This document shows, piece after piece, positions 1 to 7,736 of a DNA stretch of 35,520 nt. The notes beneath the pieces were generated by a model that was given only the letters and a program-made list of their open reading frames with translations, did not search any database and had not been told where the DNA came from. Numbering within the stretch: position 1 is the first letter of the stretch; each line of letters opens with the position of its first letter. The DNA lies in assembly GCA_019116385.1 (NCBI GenBank), contig DXBU01000152.1, positions 1 to 35,520 of the forward strand, given 5' to 3'. The stretch comes from Candidatus Blautia faecigallinarum (GTDB lineage: Bacteria > Bacillota > Clostridia > Lachnospirales > Lachnospiraceae). Both the position numbers and the translations under genes were made by a program.

Positions 1-553
1 TATCAATGAATCCGCTTTCTATGAGCCTGGAAAAGCAGCCCCGTTCTTCATCGGTAAATCCTGCATTGTTATGATTTGTCTTGGGATTTTTCAGATCGAT
101 CTCCTGATGGGCAACATTTAAGTCTCCGCAGCAGATGACCGGTTTCTTTTCCTCCAGTTTTTTCAGATAGGCCAGGAAATCTTTTTCCCATTCCATCCGG
201 TAGGAAAGACGCTTAAGTTCACTCTGGGAATTAGGCGTATATACGGTAACAAAATAAAACTCCTCATATTCCAGGGTGATCATCCGGCCTTCCTGGTCAT
301 GCTCCTGGATCCCCATTCCATAAGTGACCGAAAGGGGTTCTTCTTTGGCAAAAACGGCGGTTCCGGAATAGCCCCGGCGCTTCGCATAGTTCCAATACTG
401 ATGATAGCCAGGAAGGTCAAGCTTTACCTGCCCCTCCTGGCATTTGGTCTCCTGAAGGCAAAAAATATCGGCATTTAACCTCTGAAAGCTTTCTTCAAAG
501 CCTTTTGAAAGGCATGCCCTGATTCCGTTCACGTTCCATGAAATAAACTTCAT
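1..553 (-). CDS. xth: Exodeoxyribonuclease III (partial, C-terminus beyond window)
   Basis: Metal-dependent exonuclease/AP endonuclease of the EEP superfamily, acting in base excision repair. The visible 184 residues start [13 protein letters not shown] and contain CLQETK (metal-binding Glu), [18 protein letters not shown] and CGDLNVAH (the catalytic Asp/Asn pair), all in family order. The gene runs off the left edge, so roughly the last 65-75 residues of a usual ~250 are missing. The ATG at 551-553 has a GGAGAAC ribosome binding site just upstream. It diverges from the DUF1292 gene, with both promoters in the gap. Identification is by motif and is secure. Confidence 0.95.
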   Translation of the reverse strand, partial: MKFISWNVNGIRACLSKGFEESFQRLNADIFCLQETKCQEGQVKLDLPGYHQYWNYAKRRGYSGTAVFAKEEPLSVTYGMGIQEHDQEGRMITLEYEEFYFVTVYTPNSQSELKRLSYRMEWEKDFLAYLKKLEEKKPVICCGDLNVAHQEIDLKNPKTNHNNAGFTDEERGCFSRLIESGFID

Positions 554-625
554 TCTGTTCTCCTTATTTTAAAATACATACTCTTAAAGCCTTTGTATTT
601 TTATGTTTTATGGATTTGTATGTTC

Positions 626-634
626 ATTATAACA
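626..634 (-). promoter_or_regulatory. Extended -10 promoter of xth
   Basis: Read on the minus strand, a perfect TATAAT (626-631) is preceded by TGT, giving the extended -10 form TG-N-TATAAT. The hexamer 17 bases further upstream is only a T-run, so there is no good -35. It lies about 75 bases upstream of the exonuclease start. Confidence 0.55.
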
Positions 635-705
635 CGTTTTCTTCCTGCAAAAAACCTCTTTTTCTTTCAGGACGGCGATTTAAATATTCTGGAAGAAAAC
701 AGCCA

Positions 706-734
706 TTGCATTCTACATTTCTTTCTGCTAGAAT
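706..734 (+). promoter_or_regulatory. Promoter of the DUF1292 gene
   Basis: TTGCAT (706-711), a 17-base spacer and TAGAAT (729-734), with TGC directly before the -10 (extended -10). It predicts a 5' leader of about 38 bases before the ATG at 779. Confidence 0.65.
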
Positions 735-778
735 GAAAGAACTTCGATACATAGAAAAAAGAAAGAAAGGAAAATCCC

Positions 779-1153
779 ATGAGCGAAGATTTTAATACAG
801 CAGGCTGCAGTCCTTCCGACTGCGCGTCCTGCCAGAGTAACTGCAGCTCCCGCATGGACCAGGAGCATCATACCATCACCCTGACCCTGGACGACGACAC
901 CCAGGTAGAATGTGCGATCCTCACCATTTATCCGGTAGAGGATAAGGAATATATCGCCCTTCTCCCCCTGGATGAAAACGGCCAGAACCATGACGGCGAG
1001 GTTTATCTTTATGCCTTTTCCCGCACAGAGGCCGGCGATCCCATGCTGGCCAATATCGAGGATGACGAAGAATATTCCAAAGCGGCGGAGGCATTTGAGA
1101 TCGTCCTGGAAAACGCCAGAAAGGCCGAAGAGGCCGGAGAGCCATTAGAGTAG
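779..1153 (+). CDS. DUF1292 family small acidic protein with Cys-rich N-terminus
   Basis: A 124-residue acidic protein of the DUF1292 (YrzB-like) family; molecular function unknown. The family core is the segment from HHTITLTLDDDTQVEC through EYIALLPLDENG and VYLYAFSR to an acidic NIEDDEEY tail. The N-terminus adds a cysteine cluster with spacing C-x5-C-x2-C-x3-C at about residues 10-22, which is not part of the usual DUF1292 core and could bind a metal. The ATG at 779 has an AAAGGAAAA ribosome binding site and its own promoter. It is a single-gene unit; the oxidoreductase scrap behind it is not in its frame. Confidence 0.8.
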   Translation: MSEDFNTAGCSPSDCASCQSNCSSRMDQEHHTITLTLDDDTQVECAILTIYPVEDKEYIALLPLDENGQNHDGEVYLYAFSRTEAGDPMLANIEDDEEYSKAAEAFEIVLENARKAEEAGEPLE

Positions 1154-1157
1154 CAGA

Positions 1158-1337
1158 GTGATCACCTGCACGGAAGCAAAAATCATCGAGTGCTGCGATT
1201 TCTTCCGCGCCCTTCAGGATGACTCCAAAGCAGTCCCTACCTTCCGGGACGGATATGCGATCGAGCTGATCTCCGATGCGATCTTAGAATCTGCGCAGAC
1301 CCATCAATGGGTAGACGTAAAATCGATTAGTGAGTAA
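1158..1337 (+). pseudogene. C-terminal remnant of a Gfo/Idh/MocA family oxidoreductase
   Basis: An open stretch of 59 codons plus TAA encodes VITCTEAKIIECCDFFRAL, then FRDGYAIELISDAILESA and QWVDV. This is the typical C-terminal tail of sugar/inositol dehydrogenases of the Gfo/Idh/MocA family (a DGY...I.DAI..S....W..V pattern). The NAD-binding N-terminal ~300 residues are absent, there is no plausible ribosome binding site, and the fragment begins 4 bases after the DUF1292 stop codon. I read it as what remains after a deletion, with its original terminator still behind it. It could alternatively be a translated micro-protein from the GTG at 1158, but nothing supports this. Confidence 0.65.
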
Positions 1338-1371
1338 AAAAGAAGAAGCCGGAGACGGCTTCTTCTTTTTT
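1336..1371. terminator. Bidirectional intrinsic terminator
   Basis: A perfect stem, GAAGAAGCCG (1342-1351) with CGGCTTCTTC (1356-1365) and a GAGA loop, is flanked by an A-run on the left and a T-run on the right. It can stop both the plus-strand transcript and fabV on the minus strand, whose stop codon lies at 1370-1372. Confidence 0.85.
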
Positions 1372-2551
1372 ATTCCATACTTAGGATCCCCTCCTGGGCG
1401 TCCACGTCCTGATCGTAGTCGATTTCCTCATATCCGAATCCGAACATATGATAGAAATCCTCCCAGTATCCCTCAATATCGCAGTATTCCTGCGTATTCT
1501 CTGTAGCAACCGCCTGCCAGGCTTTTTTCACTTCTTCCTGGACATCCCCGCGCATCTCCAGGTCGTCCATGCGGATAAAGTGATTCTCATCTGTCACCGG
1601 GCCATCTGCACCATAGAACTTCTCCGTGAACAGGCGGACCATCTGCTGGATACATCCTTCGTGGATCCCTTTTTCCTTCATCACTTTATAAAGAATAGAG
1701 AAGTAAAGAGGGACAACCGGGATCGCGGCGCTGGCCTGGGTCACAAGCCCCTTATTCACAGAGATCCACGCCCTGACTCCCGGATGCTTTTCGGTGATCT
1801 CTCCGGCCGTTTTATGAAGGTGCTGCTTGGCAGCGCCAATGGTCCCATGATAATAAATCGGATAGGTAAGTTCCGGTCCGATATAGGAGTAGGCCACTGT
1901 GGAAGCGTTTTCCGAAAGGACGCCTGCGCCGGAAAGAACATCGATCCAGTCCGCCCAGTCTTCTCCGCCCATTACCTTGATGGTTCCCTGTATTTCTTCT
2001 TCAGAAGCGGGTTCAATGGTCTTTTCCACAATGGTGTTGTCTCTCAGCTCCAGGCTTTTTTCTGTATAAGACTCTCCTGTAGTTTTTAAACAGGAGGTCC
2101 AGACTGTGCCGTTAACATCTGTTCTTCTGGGCGCCGCAAGGCTATAGATCACCAGGTCTACCGTCCCCAGATCTTTTTTTATGGTCTCGGCCACTGTTTT
2201 CTTCATTTCCAAAGAAAAGGCATCGCCGTTCAGAGTTTTTGCATACACCCCTTTTTCGGCCGCTGCTTTTTCAAAAGCGGCGGTATTGTACCACCCTGGC
2301 GTGGCGGTCCTCCTGCCTGCCGCCGGACGCTCAAACATCACTCCCAGGGTAGCGGCATGAAAATTTTCCAGCATACTGATCCTGGAGGCCAGCCCATATC
2401 CTGTGGAGCAGCCGATCACAAGCACATTTTCCGCCCCTTTATGGACGCCTTTGGACGCCGCATAAGCAAGCTGTCTCTTCACACTCTCCCCGCAGCCTGT
2501 GGGATGGGCGGTGGTACAGATAAATTCCCGGATTTTTGGTTTGATCACCAT
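1370..2551 (-). CDS. fabV: Trans-2-enoyl-CoA/ACP reductase, FabV/TER family
   Basis: NADH-dependent reduction of the trans-2 double bond of enoyl-ACP or enoyl-CoA (crotonyl-CoA in TER enzymes), the last step of a fatty-acid elongation or butyrate-type cycle. The 393-residue length is normal. The nucleotide-binding loop reads VIGCSTGYGLASR (about residues 45-57), followed by YSLAAPRR (136-143). The catalytic Tyr-x8-Lys motif characteristic of FabV, longer than the Tyr-x6-Lys of FabI, is Y233...K242 in PIYYHGTIGAAK. The ATG has a strong AGGAGG site. It has a terminator on either side and so looks monocistronic. Whether it serves lipid synthesis or butyryl-CoA formation cannot be told from sequence. 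Confidence 0.95.
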   Translation of the reverse strand: MVIKPKIREFICTTAHPTGCGESVKRQLAYAASKGVHKGAENVLVIGCSTGYGLASRISMLENFHAATLGVMFERPAAGRRTATPGWYNTAAFEKAAAEKGVYAKTLNGDAFSLEMKKTVAETIKKDLGTVDLVIYSLAAPRRTDVNGTVWTSCLKTTGESYTEKSLELRDNTIVEKTIEPASEEEIQGTIKVMGGEDWADWIDVLSGAGVLSENASTVAYSYIGPELTYPIYYHGTIGAAKQHLHKTAGEITEKHPGVRAWISVNKGLVTQASAAIPVVPLYFSILYKVMKEKGIHEGCIQQMVRLFTEKFYGADGPVTDENHFIRMDDLEMRGDVQEEVKKAWQAVATENTQEYCDIEGYWEDFYHMFGFGYEEIDYDQDVDAQEGILSME

Positions 2552-2619
2552 TGCAATTCCTCCTGTCTATTTTATGATCTTATTCATCAATGTAATTATT
2601 TTGATTCTCAAAGTATTTT

Positions 2620-2672
2620 AACAAAAGATATGCGGCAAATCAAGTGTTTCCAGAAACTTTGCCGCATCTCTT
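2620..2672 (-). terminator. Terminator downstream of dut
   Basis: A 10-bp stem (ATGCGGCAAA at 2630-2639 with TTTGCCGCAT at 2658-2667) encloses a smaller GTTT/AAAC hairpin. Read on the minus strand it ends in ATCTTTTGTT. It separates the pnp-dut transcript from fabV. A weak fabV promoter candidate (TTGTTA-N18-AATAAT, minus) starts in its T-run. Confidence 0.65.
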
Positions 2673-2703
2673 TTCTATATTGTCTTTTTCCGGCCGGTAC
2701 AGA

Positions 2704-3216
2704 TCACTTCGTCGTGCTGCCCAGGCCGCCGTTGCGGACGTCTGTCACATCGTCGTCCACCGTAATGCCGTATTCCACGAAAATCCCCTGCATGAACCCT
2801 GTCCCGGCAGGAATTTCCACGGTCTTTCCTTCCTTTGTATCGTTTGTCAGCTTTGCGAAAATGTGGCCCTCATTATCCGAATAAAAATAATCGCTGTCAA
2901 TGATGCCCACCGTATTGTTCATCTGCAGGCGGTACTTAAATCCCAGCCCGCTCCTGGGGTAGCATTTCAGGACCCATTCCTGATCCATTTCCACACGGAC
3001 GCCTGTAGGGATCTTCACAGTTTCTCCCGGTCCCAGCACCAGGTCTACCGGCGAAAAGAAATCATAGCCGGCGCTTCCTGCCGTAGCCCGTCTGGGAAGG
3101 CGGATGCTGTCATAGATCTCTTTGATCTTTTCCTCCGGGGTATCCGGAAAGGTATCCTTCCAGTCTTCTGTGAATCTTTTTTCGCTGACTTTATGGAATC
3201 TGGCGATCCTTTTCAT
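2704..3216 (-). CDS. dut: dUTP diphosphatase (trimeric dUTPase family)
   Basis: Hydrolyses dUTP to dUMP and pyrophosphate, keeping uracil out of DNA and feeding thymidylate synthesis. The five family motifs occur in order: AGYDFFSP (motif 1), PRSGLGFK (2), GIIDSDYFYSDN (3), GTGFMQGIF (4) and a glycine-rich RNGGLGSTTK at the extreme C-terminus (5). At 170 residues it is slightly longer than the usual ~140-150 because of an extra N-terminal ~45 residues of charged sequence before motif 1. The gene starts 23 bases after the pnp stop and is probably co-transcribed with it. Confidence 0.93.
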   Translation of the reverse strand: MKRIARFHKVSEKRFTEDWKDTFPDTPEEKIKEIYDSIRLPRRATAGSAGYDFFSPVDLVLGPGETVKIPTGVRVEMDQEWVLKCYPRSGLGFKYRLQMNNTVGIIDSDYFYSDNEGHIFAKLTNDTKEGKTVEIPAGTGFMQGIFVEYGITVDDDVTDVRNGGLGSTTK

Positions 3217-3239
3217 TCCGCTTATCCTTTCCTACCGGC

Positions 3240-5333
3240 TTATGCCTCCTTAGGCACATCCTTCATGCTGAAGCTGACTCTGCCCATTTTATCCTTGCCA
3301 AGGCAGACAACCTTAACCTTATCTCCAAGGGTGAGGACGTCTTCCACACGGTTGATCCGTTCCTTACAGATCTTGGAAATGTGTACCATACCCTCTTTTC
3401 CAGGAGCAAACTCGATGAATGCGCCAAATTCTTTGATGCTGATCACCTTTCCGGTAAGGATCTGGCCTGCCTCAAAATCTGTGGCAATGATCTTTACCAT
3501 ATGGGCTGCTTCATCCATGCTCCTCTGGTCCAGTCCGCAGATGGATACTGCACCCTCGTCAGAAATATCGATCTTCACGCCTGTACGCTCAATGATCGTA
3601 TTAATGGTCTTGCCTCTCTGGCCCACCACATCGCCGATCTTCTGAGGATCGATCTGGATCTGGATGATCTTTGGCGCATATTTGCCCACATGATCTCTAG
3701 GTGCCGGGATGCATTTTTCCATAACTTCGGTAAGGATATACTCTCTGGCTTCCTTAGTCCTCCTGATGGCTTCTTCTACGATCTCCCTGGTCAATCCATG
3801 GATCTTGATATCCATCTGGATCGCAGTGATACCGTCATGAGTTCCGGCAACTTTAAAGTCCATATCTCCAAAGAAGTCTTCCAGGCCCTGGATGTCTGTA
3901 AGTACGATATAATCATCATCGGTCTCCCCTGTCACCAGACCGCAGGAGATTCCTGCAACCGGCTTTTTGATCGGTACACCTGCTGCCATAAGAGACATGG
4001 TGGAAGCGCAGATGCTGGCCTGAGAGGTAGATCCGTTGGACTCGAAGGTCTCAGATACGGTACGGATAGCATAGGGGAAGTCCTCCTCGGATGGAAGAAC
4101 CGGGATCAGTGCCCGCTCTGCCAAAGCCCCATGTCCGATCTCACGGCGTCCCGGTCCTCTGGAGGGCTTTGTCTCTCCTACAGAATAGGACGGGAAATTA
4201 TAATGGTGCATATATCTTTTGCTGGTCTCAAACTCGTCCAGGCCGTCCAGACGCTGGGCATCTGCCAGCGGCGCAAGTGTGGTAACGGTACAGATCTGCG
4301 TCTGGCCTCTTGTAAACATAGCAGAACCATGAACACGAGGAATGATATCCACCTCTGCCGCCAACGGACGGATCTGGGTGATCGCCCGGCCGTCCGGACG
4401 CTTGTGATCCTTTAAGATCATCTTACGGACAGTCTTCTTCTGATACTGATATACTGCTTCCCCCAAAACGGCAAGCCATTCTTCCTTATCCGCAAAGGCT
4501 TCTTCCAGTTTCTGGGTAAGGGCACGGATATTCTCTTCTCTTACCTGTTTCTCGTCTGTAAAGACAGCTTCTTCCATTTCTTCCGGAGGAATGATCTCTT
4601 TGATGGCTGCAAAAAGTTCTTCCGGAACGGCGCAGGATTCATAGGTATGCTTTTCTTTTCCGCATTCTGCTGCGATCTTGTCGATAAAGCGGATGATCTC
4701 CTGATTTACCTCATGTGCCTTATAGATGGCATCGATCATAACCGCCTCAGGAACTTCCTTGGCGCCGGCTTCGATCATGATCACCTTTTCTCTGGTAGAA
4801 GCTACGGTAAGCTGCAGGTCAGAAATTTCCTTCTGGGCAAGACTGGGATTAATGATAAATTCCCCATCGATCAGGCCTACCTGAGTTGTTGCGCAGGGAC
4901 CGTCAAAAGGAATATCGGAAATGCAGGTTGCGATGGAGGAACCAAGCATTGCCGGGATCTCCGGGTTGCATTCAGGGTCAACGGACATGACCATATTTAC
5001 CAAAGTCACATCGTTTCTGTAGTCCTTTGGAAAAAGCGGACGCATGGGACGGTCGATCACACGGGAGGTCAGGATGGCATGCTCGCTGGCCTTTCCCTCT
5101 CTCTTATTAAATCCGCCCGGGATCTTTCCTACCGCATACATTTTTTCTTCATACTCTACACTTAAGGGGAAGAAATCGATCCCTTCCCTTGGCTCCTTGG
5201 ACGCAGTTGCTGTGGACAGCACGGTCGTGTCGCCATAATGCATCAGAGCGGCGCCATTTGCCTGCTTTGCCACTCTGTCTATGTCCACTGTCAGCGTTCT
5301 TCCGGCTAATTCCATGGAATAACTTTTGTACAT
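3240..5333 (-). CDS. pnp: Polyribonucleotide nucleotidyltransferase (PNPase)
   Basis: Phosphorolytic 3'-to-5' exoribonuclease of mRNA decay, also able to polymerise NDPs. The 697 residues carry two RNase PH folds (about 10-230 and 325-540) joined by an alpha-helical linker, a KH domain with its GxxG loop in VVGQRGKTINTII, and a C-terminal S1 domain (LTGKVISIKEFGAFIEF). The second PH core has RGQTQICTVTTLAPL and GPGRREIGHGALAERAL, which bind substrate and phosphate. The product ends directly after S1, without a long acidic tail. The gene lies behind rpsO, the same order as in many bacteria, with a terminator and a long leader hairpin between the two. I see no clear separate promoter. Confidence 0.98.
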   Translation of the reverse strand: MYKSYSMELAGRTLTVDIDRVAKQANGAALMHYGDTTVLSTATASKEPREGIDFFPLSVEYEEKMYAVGKIPGGFNKREGKASEHAILTSRVIDRPMRPLFPKDYRNDVTLVNMVMSVDPECNPEIPAMLGSSIATCISDIPFDGPCATTQVGLIDGEFIINPSLAQKEISDLQLTVASTREKVIMIEAGAKEVPEAVMIDAIYKAHEVNQEIIRFIDKIAAECGKEKHTYESCAVPEELFAAIKEIIPPEEMEEAVFTDEKQVREENIRALTQKLEEAFADKEEWLAVLGEAVYQYQKKTVRKMILKDHKRPDGRAITQIRPLAAEVDIIPRVHGSAMFTRGQTQICTVTTLAPLADAQRLDGLDEFETSKRYMHHYNFPSYSVGETKPSRGPGRREIGHGALAERALIPVLPSEEDFPYAIRTVSETFESNGSTSQASICASTMSLMAAGVPIKKPVAGISCGLVTGETDDDYIVLTDIQGLEDFFGDMDFKVAGTHDGITAIQMDIKIHGLTREIVEEAIRRTKEAREYILTEVMEKCIPAPRDHVGKYAPKIIQIQIDPQKIGDVVGQRGKTINTIIERTGVKIDISDEGAVSICGLDQRSMDEAAHMVKIIATDFEAGQILTGKVISIKEFGAFIEFAPGKEGMVHISKICKERINRVEDVLTLGDKVKVVCLGKDKMGRVSFSMKDVPKEA

Positions 5334-5380
5334 AATTTTTCTCCTTTACCACAATAATACTTATTCTTGGAAAACGTATA

Positions 5381-5462
5381 AACAGGAGTCCGAAACAACT
5401 GAAAAAACTATTTCCGTTTTTTCTAAATAGGTTTTTCAGTAGTCTCGGAAATAACTCCTGTT
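5381..5462 (-). promoter_or_regulatory. Long imperfect hairpin in the pnp leader
   Basis: The minus-strand RNA can fold into an ~80-nt hairpin: 5381-5389 pairs with 5454-5462 (9 bp), 5390-5393 with 5445-5448, 5398-5406 with 5432-5440 (9 bp) and 5408-5413 with 5425-5430 (6 bp). Small bulges separate the helices. It has no following T-run, so it is not an intrinsic terminator. Its position 48 bases upstream of the pnp start and its length resemble the RNase III-cleaved leader through which E. coli pnp is autoregulated; that function here is inference. Confidence 0.6.
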
Positions 5463-5470
5463 GGGACATC

Positions 5471-5498
5471 CAAAAATAGGGCGGATGGATATCCGCCC
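5471..5498 (-). terminator. Terminator between rpsO and pnp
   Basis: An 8-bp GC-rich stem (GGGCGGAT 5479-5486 with ATCCGCCC 5491-5498, 4-base loop) is followed on the minus strand by a short T-rich tract (complement of 5471-5478). It begins 14 bases after the rpsO stop. Partial readthrough would feed pnp. Confidence 0.75.
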
Positions 5499-5511
5499 TT
5501 CCGCATACTAA

Positions 5512-5778
5512 TTATTTTCTTAAACCTAATTTTTCAATCAGTGCACGGTATCTTTCGATGTCTGTTTTCTTCAGGTAAGCCAGCAGACCACGTCTCTGTC
5601 CAACCATCTTCAGCAGACCGCGTCTGGAGTGATGATCTTTATGGTGTGTCTGTAAATGCTCTGTCAGTTCCTGGATCCTGGCTGTGAGAACAGCAACCTG
5701 AACCTCTGGTGAACCTGTGTCGCCTTCTGTTCTGGCATATTCTTTCATAATTGCTGCTTTTTTTTCTTTTGAAATCAT
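5512..5778 (-). CDS. rpsO: 30S ribosomal protein S15
   Basis: Primary 16S rRNA-binding protein that organises the three-way junction of the central domain in 30S assembly. The 88-residue product [20 protein letters not shown]... with [26 protein letters not shown] and [10 protein letters not shown] is a full-length S15. The reading frame stays open upstream, but the ATG at 5776-5778 preceded by AAGGAGGAAATCACC is clearly the start. It has its own promoter, a structured leader and a terminator. Confidence 0.98.
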   Translation of the reverse strand: MISKEKKAAIMKEYARTEGDTGSPEVQVAVLTARIQELTEHLQTHHKDHHSRRGLLKMVGQRRGLLAYLKKTDIERYRALIEKLGLRK

Positions 5779-5815
5779 GGTGATTTCCTCCTTATTATTT
5801 TTATTCTTATCACCG

Positions 5816-5855
5816 CATATTAAGAAACGGTCGGAGTCTCCGGTTTCTGAATATG
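5816..5855 (-). promoter_or_regulatory. Hairpin in the rpsO 5' leader
   Basis: Complementary arms CATATT (5816-5821) and AATATG (5850-5855), AGAAAC (5823-5828) and GTTTCT (5843-5848), and an inner CGGA/TCCG pair (5832-5835, 5839-5842) form a long stem within the ~90-nt leader. S15 is known to repress its own mRNA through leader structures in several phyla, so an S15-binding element is a reasonable inference. I cannot assign it to a known class. Confidence 0.5.
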
Positions 5856-5874
5856 GGTTAAATCCAGCTTTTCT

Positions 5875-5904
5875 AGTATAGCATATACTATATGTTTTTG
5901 TAAA
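5875..5904 (-). promoter_or_regulatory. Promoter of rpsO
   Basis: On the minus strand, TTTACA (5899-5904), an 18-base spacer and TATACT (5875-5880). It predicts a start near 5868 and a leader of about 90 bases. It lies just after the ribF stop codon, making rpsO-pnp at least partly independent of the upstream operon. Confidence 0.7.
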
Positions 5905-5923
5905 CTGTTTTTTAGCAGATAAA

Positions 5924-6820
5924 TCATTCTTTTCCCGCAAAATAATCTTTGCATTTTCCTATGTCTTTTTCCATCTGCTGCTTTAGAAGCTCAAGGGAAT
6001 GAAATTTTTTCTCCGGGCGCAGAAACTTTTTAAAGGAAACTCTGCCTTCTTCTCCATACAGGTCCTCGGAACAGCCGAAAAGATAAGTTTCCGCTCCCAA
6101 AAACTGTCCGCCTACAGTTGGTTTAAAGCCCACATTGGTGATCCCTTCATAGCGCTGCCCGCCAAACTCAGATGTGGTTGCATAAACGCCTTTTGGAGGC
6201 ATGAGCTTTTGGGATGGAGGGATCAGATTGACAGTTGGAAAAAGCACCTTATGGCCCAGTCCCTGTCCATGTTCTACCACACCGTCCAGAAAAAAATCGC
6301 AGCCGAGAAGTTCTGTGATCTTCTCCATATTCCCTTTTTTTAGTTCTTCCCGGATATAGGTACTGCTGATCTTTCTATGCCCGTCCATCTCCTTGGGAAG
6401 GATCTCCACTGTGAATCCATACTTTTTTCCAAAGGTCTGCAGCAGGGCGGCATTTCCTTTTCTCTCATATCCAAAACGATAGTCTTCTCCTACTGCTACA
6501 TAAACAGCATTCAGATCCCCTACCAGGATTTCTTTCACGAAATTCTCCGCTTTCATATGGCGCAGGCGATCATCCAGCGGACATTCCAGCAAAATATCCA
6601 CTCCCATATATTCCAGGAGTTTTCTTCTTTCCCTGTGGGATAGGATCATCTGACTTGAAGATTCAAAAGCGCATACCACGCTCTGAGCCCCTTCCGCTTT
6701 CTGGTCCAGGATCTTTTGGATCAGTTTCCGGTGTCCTCTATGTATCCCGTCAAACTTGCCTAATGTCACAGCACTGCCGCTTAGCCTTGGAAACTCTTCT
6801 TCAATCCTTAAATACTCCAT
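5924..6820 (-). CDS. ribF: Bifunctional riboflavin kinase / FMN adenylyltransferase
   Basis: Makes FMN from riboflavin and then FAD from FMN. The 298 residues split into an N-terminal nucleotidyltransferase domain (about 1-160; [13 protein letters not shown] holds the HxGH-type ATP site, and [10 protein letters not shown] is the second conserved loop) and a C-terminal flavokinase domain (about 170-298; LFPTVNL and KGVYAT). Its place directly after truB is typical of Firmicutes. The ATG is preceded by GGAGCGGAAT. It is the last gene of the rimP-truB series before the rpsO promoter. Confidence 0.96.
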   Translation of the reverse strand: MEYLRIEEEFPRLSGSAVTLGKFDGIHRGHRKLIQKILDQKAEGAQSVVCAFESSSQMILSHRERRKLLEYMGVDILLECPLDDRLRHMKAENFVKEILVGDLNAVYVAVGEDYRFGYERKGNAALLQTFGKKYGFTVEILPKEMDGHRKISSTYIREELKKGNMEKITELLGCDFFLDGVVEHGQGLGHKVLFPTVNLIPPSQKLMPPKGVYATTSEFGGQRYEGITNVGFKPTVGGQFLGAETYLFGCSEDLYGEEGRVSFKKFLRPEKKFHSLELLKQQMEKDIGKCKDYFAGKE

Positions 6821-6851
6821 ATTCCGCTCCTAGTATACTCCCATTTGCCTT

Positions 6852-7736
6852 TTATAAAAACATTTTCACCGGAAGGTAGATCTCCCGTTCCTTGTTCCAT
6901 TCATAGACACCCACAAATCTGCCGGTACTGGTGTACATCCTTACCCATCCTTGTGTTGTCCCGGACTCTGTATAGGCAGCCCCGACCCCGTTTCCATTTT
7001 CCAAAAGGCGGTCTGCCTGTGCTGTGCCCGAAACCTTGGGATATTCCGCCAGGACCTCTTCTATTGAAAGGATTTTTTTCGAAAGGGTACCTTCCTCAAA
7101 CAGGGTTTTTACCTCTGAAAGGGACAGTGCCTCTTCCAGGGAAAAGCGGCCGCTCCTGGTCCTGACCAATTTCTCCATACATCCGCCGCATCCCAGCTTT
7201 CTGCCGATGTCGTGGCACAGAGTACGGATATAGGTCCCTTTGCTGCAGGTTACCCTAAGATTTACATAAGGCAGCTGCAGATCCAGGATCTCGATCCCGT
7301 AAAAATGCACCGGTCTGGCCGGGCGCTCTACCGTTTTTCCTTCCCGTGCCAGATCGCAGAGTTTTTTTCCGTTTATTTTCAGGGCTGAATACATGGGTGG
7401 AACCTGCATCTGAGATCCCAAAAAACTTTCCGCGGCTTTCCGTACCTGATCCTCATCCTGGGTGACCGGAGACTCCTTTAGGATTTTCCCCGTTATATCC
7501 TGGGTATCTGTCTCCAATCCCAGATGCAGAAGGGCTTCATAAGTTTTTTCCTTTTCCGTAAGCAGATCAGCAAGCTTTGTGGCTTTTCCAAGGACTATAG
7601 GAAGGACTCCCTCTGCATCAGGATCCAATGTTCCTGTATGCCCGATCTTTTTCATATGAAGGATCCCCCGGAGCTTTGCCACAACATCATGGGAGGTAAA
7701 GCCCTTTTCTTTGCGGATCACTAATATGCCGTCCAT
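6852..7736 (-). CDS. truB: tRNA pseudouridine(55) synthase
   Basis: Isomerises U55 in the T-loop of tRNAs. The catalytic aspartate is D38 in GHTGTLDPDAEGVL, followed by KTYEALLHLG and CSKGTYIRTLCHDIG, which are diagnostic of TruB. 294 residues is normal. I place the start at the ATG 7734-7736 and not at the TTG one codon upstream, because this ATG overlaps the nrnA stop codon by one base (TGATG), a classic coupling arrangement. The C-terminal ~60 residues form the small RNA-binding extension seen in Firmicutes TruB. Confidence 0.96.
   Translation of the reverse strand: MDGILVIRKEKGFTSHDVVAKLRGILHMKKIGHTGTLDPDAEGVLPIVLGKATKLADLLTEKEKTYEALLHLGLETDTQDITGKILKESPVTQDEDQVRKAAESFLGSQMQVPPMYSALKINGKKLCDLAREGKTVERPARPVHFYGIEILDLQLPYVNLRVTCSKGTYIRTLCHDIGRKLGCGGCMEKLVRTRSGRFSLEEALSLSEVKTLFEEGTLSKKILSIEEVLAEYPKVSGTAQADRLLENGNGVGAAYTESGTTQGWVRMYTSTGRFVGVYEWNKEREIYLPVKMFL

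Noticed and set aside
3381..4415. Plus-strand reading frame of 344 codons opposite pnp
   Set aside because: It is antisense to the conserved PNPase core; no motif, no ribosome binding site.
5381..5462. pnp leader inverted repeat as a mobile-element end
   Set aside because: There is no transposase, no target-site duplication, and the arms are interrupted by bulges as in RNA hairpins.
5512..5940. S15 read with a 54-residue N-terminal extension
   Set aside because: The extension would begin inside the ribF end and cross the rpsO promoter and leader hairpin. The internal ATG at 5778 has a strong ribosome binding site and gives a full-length standard S15.
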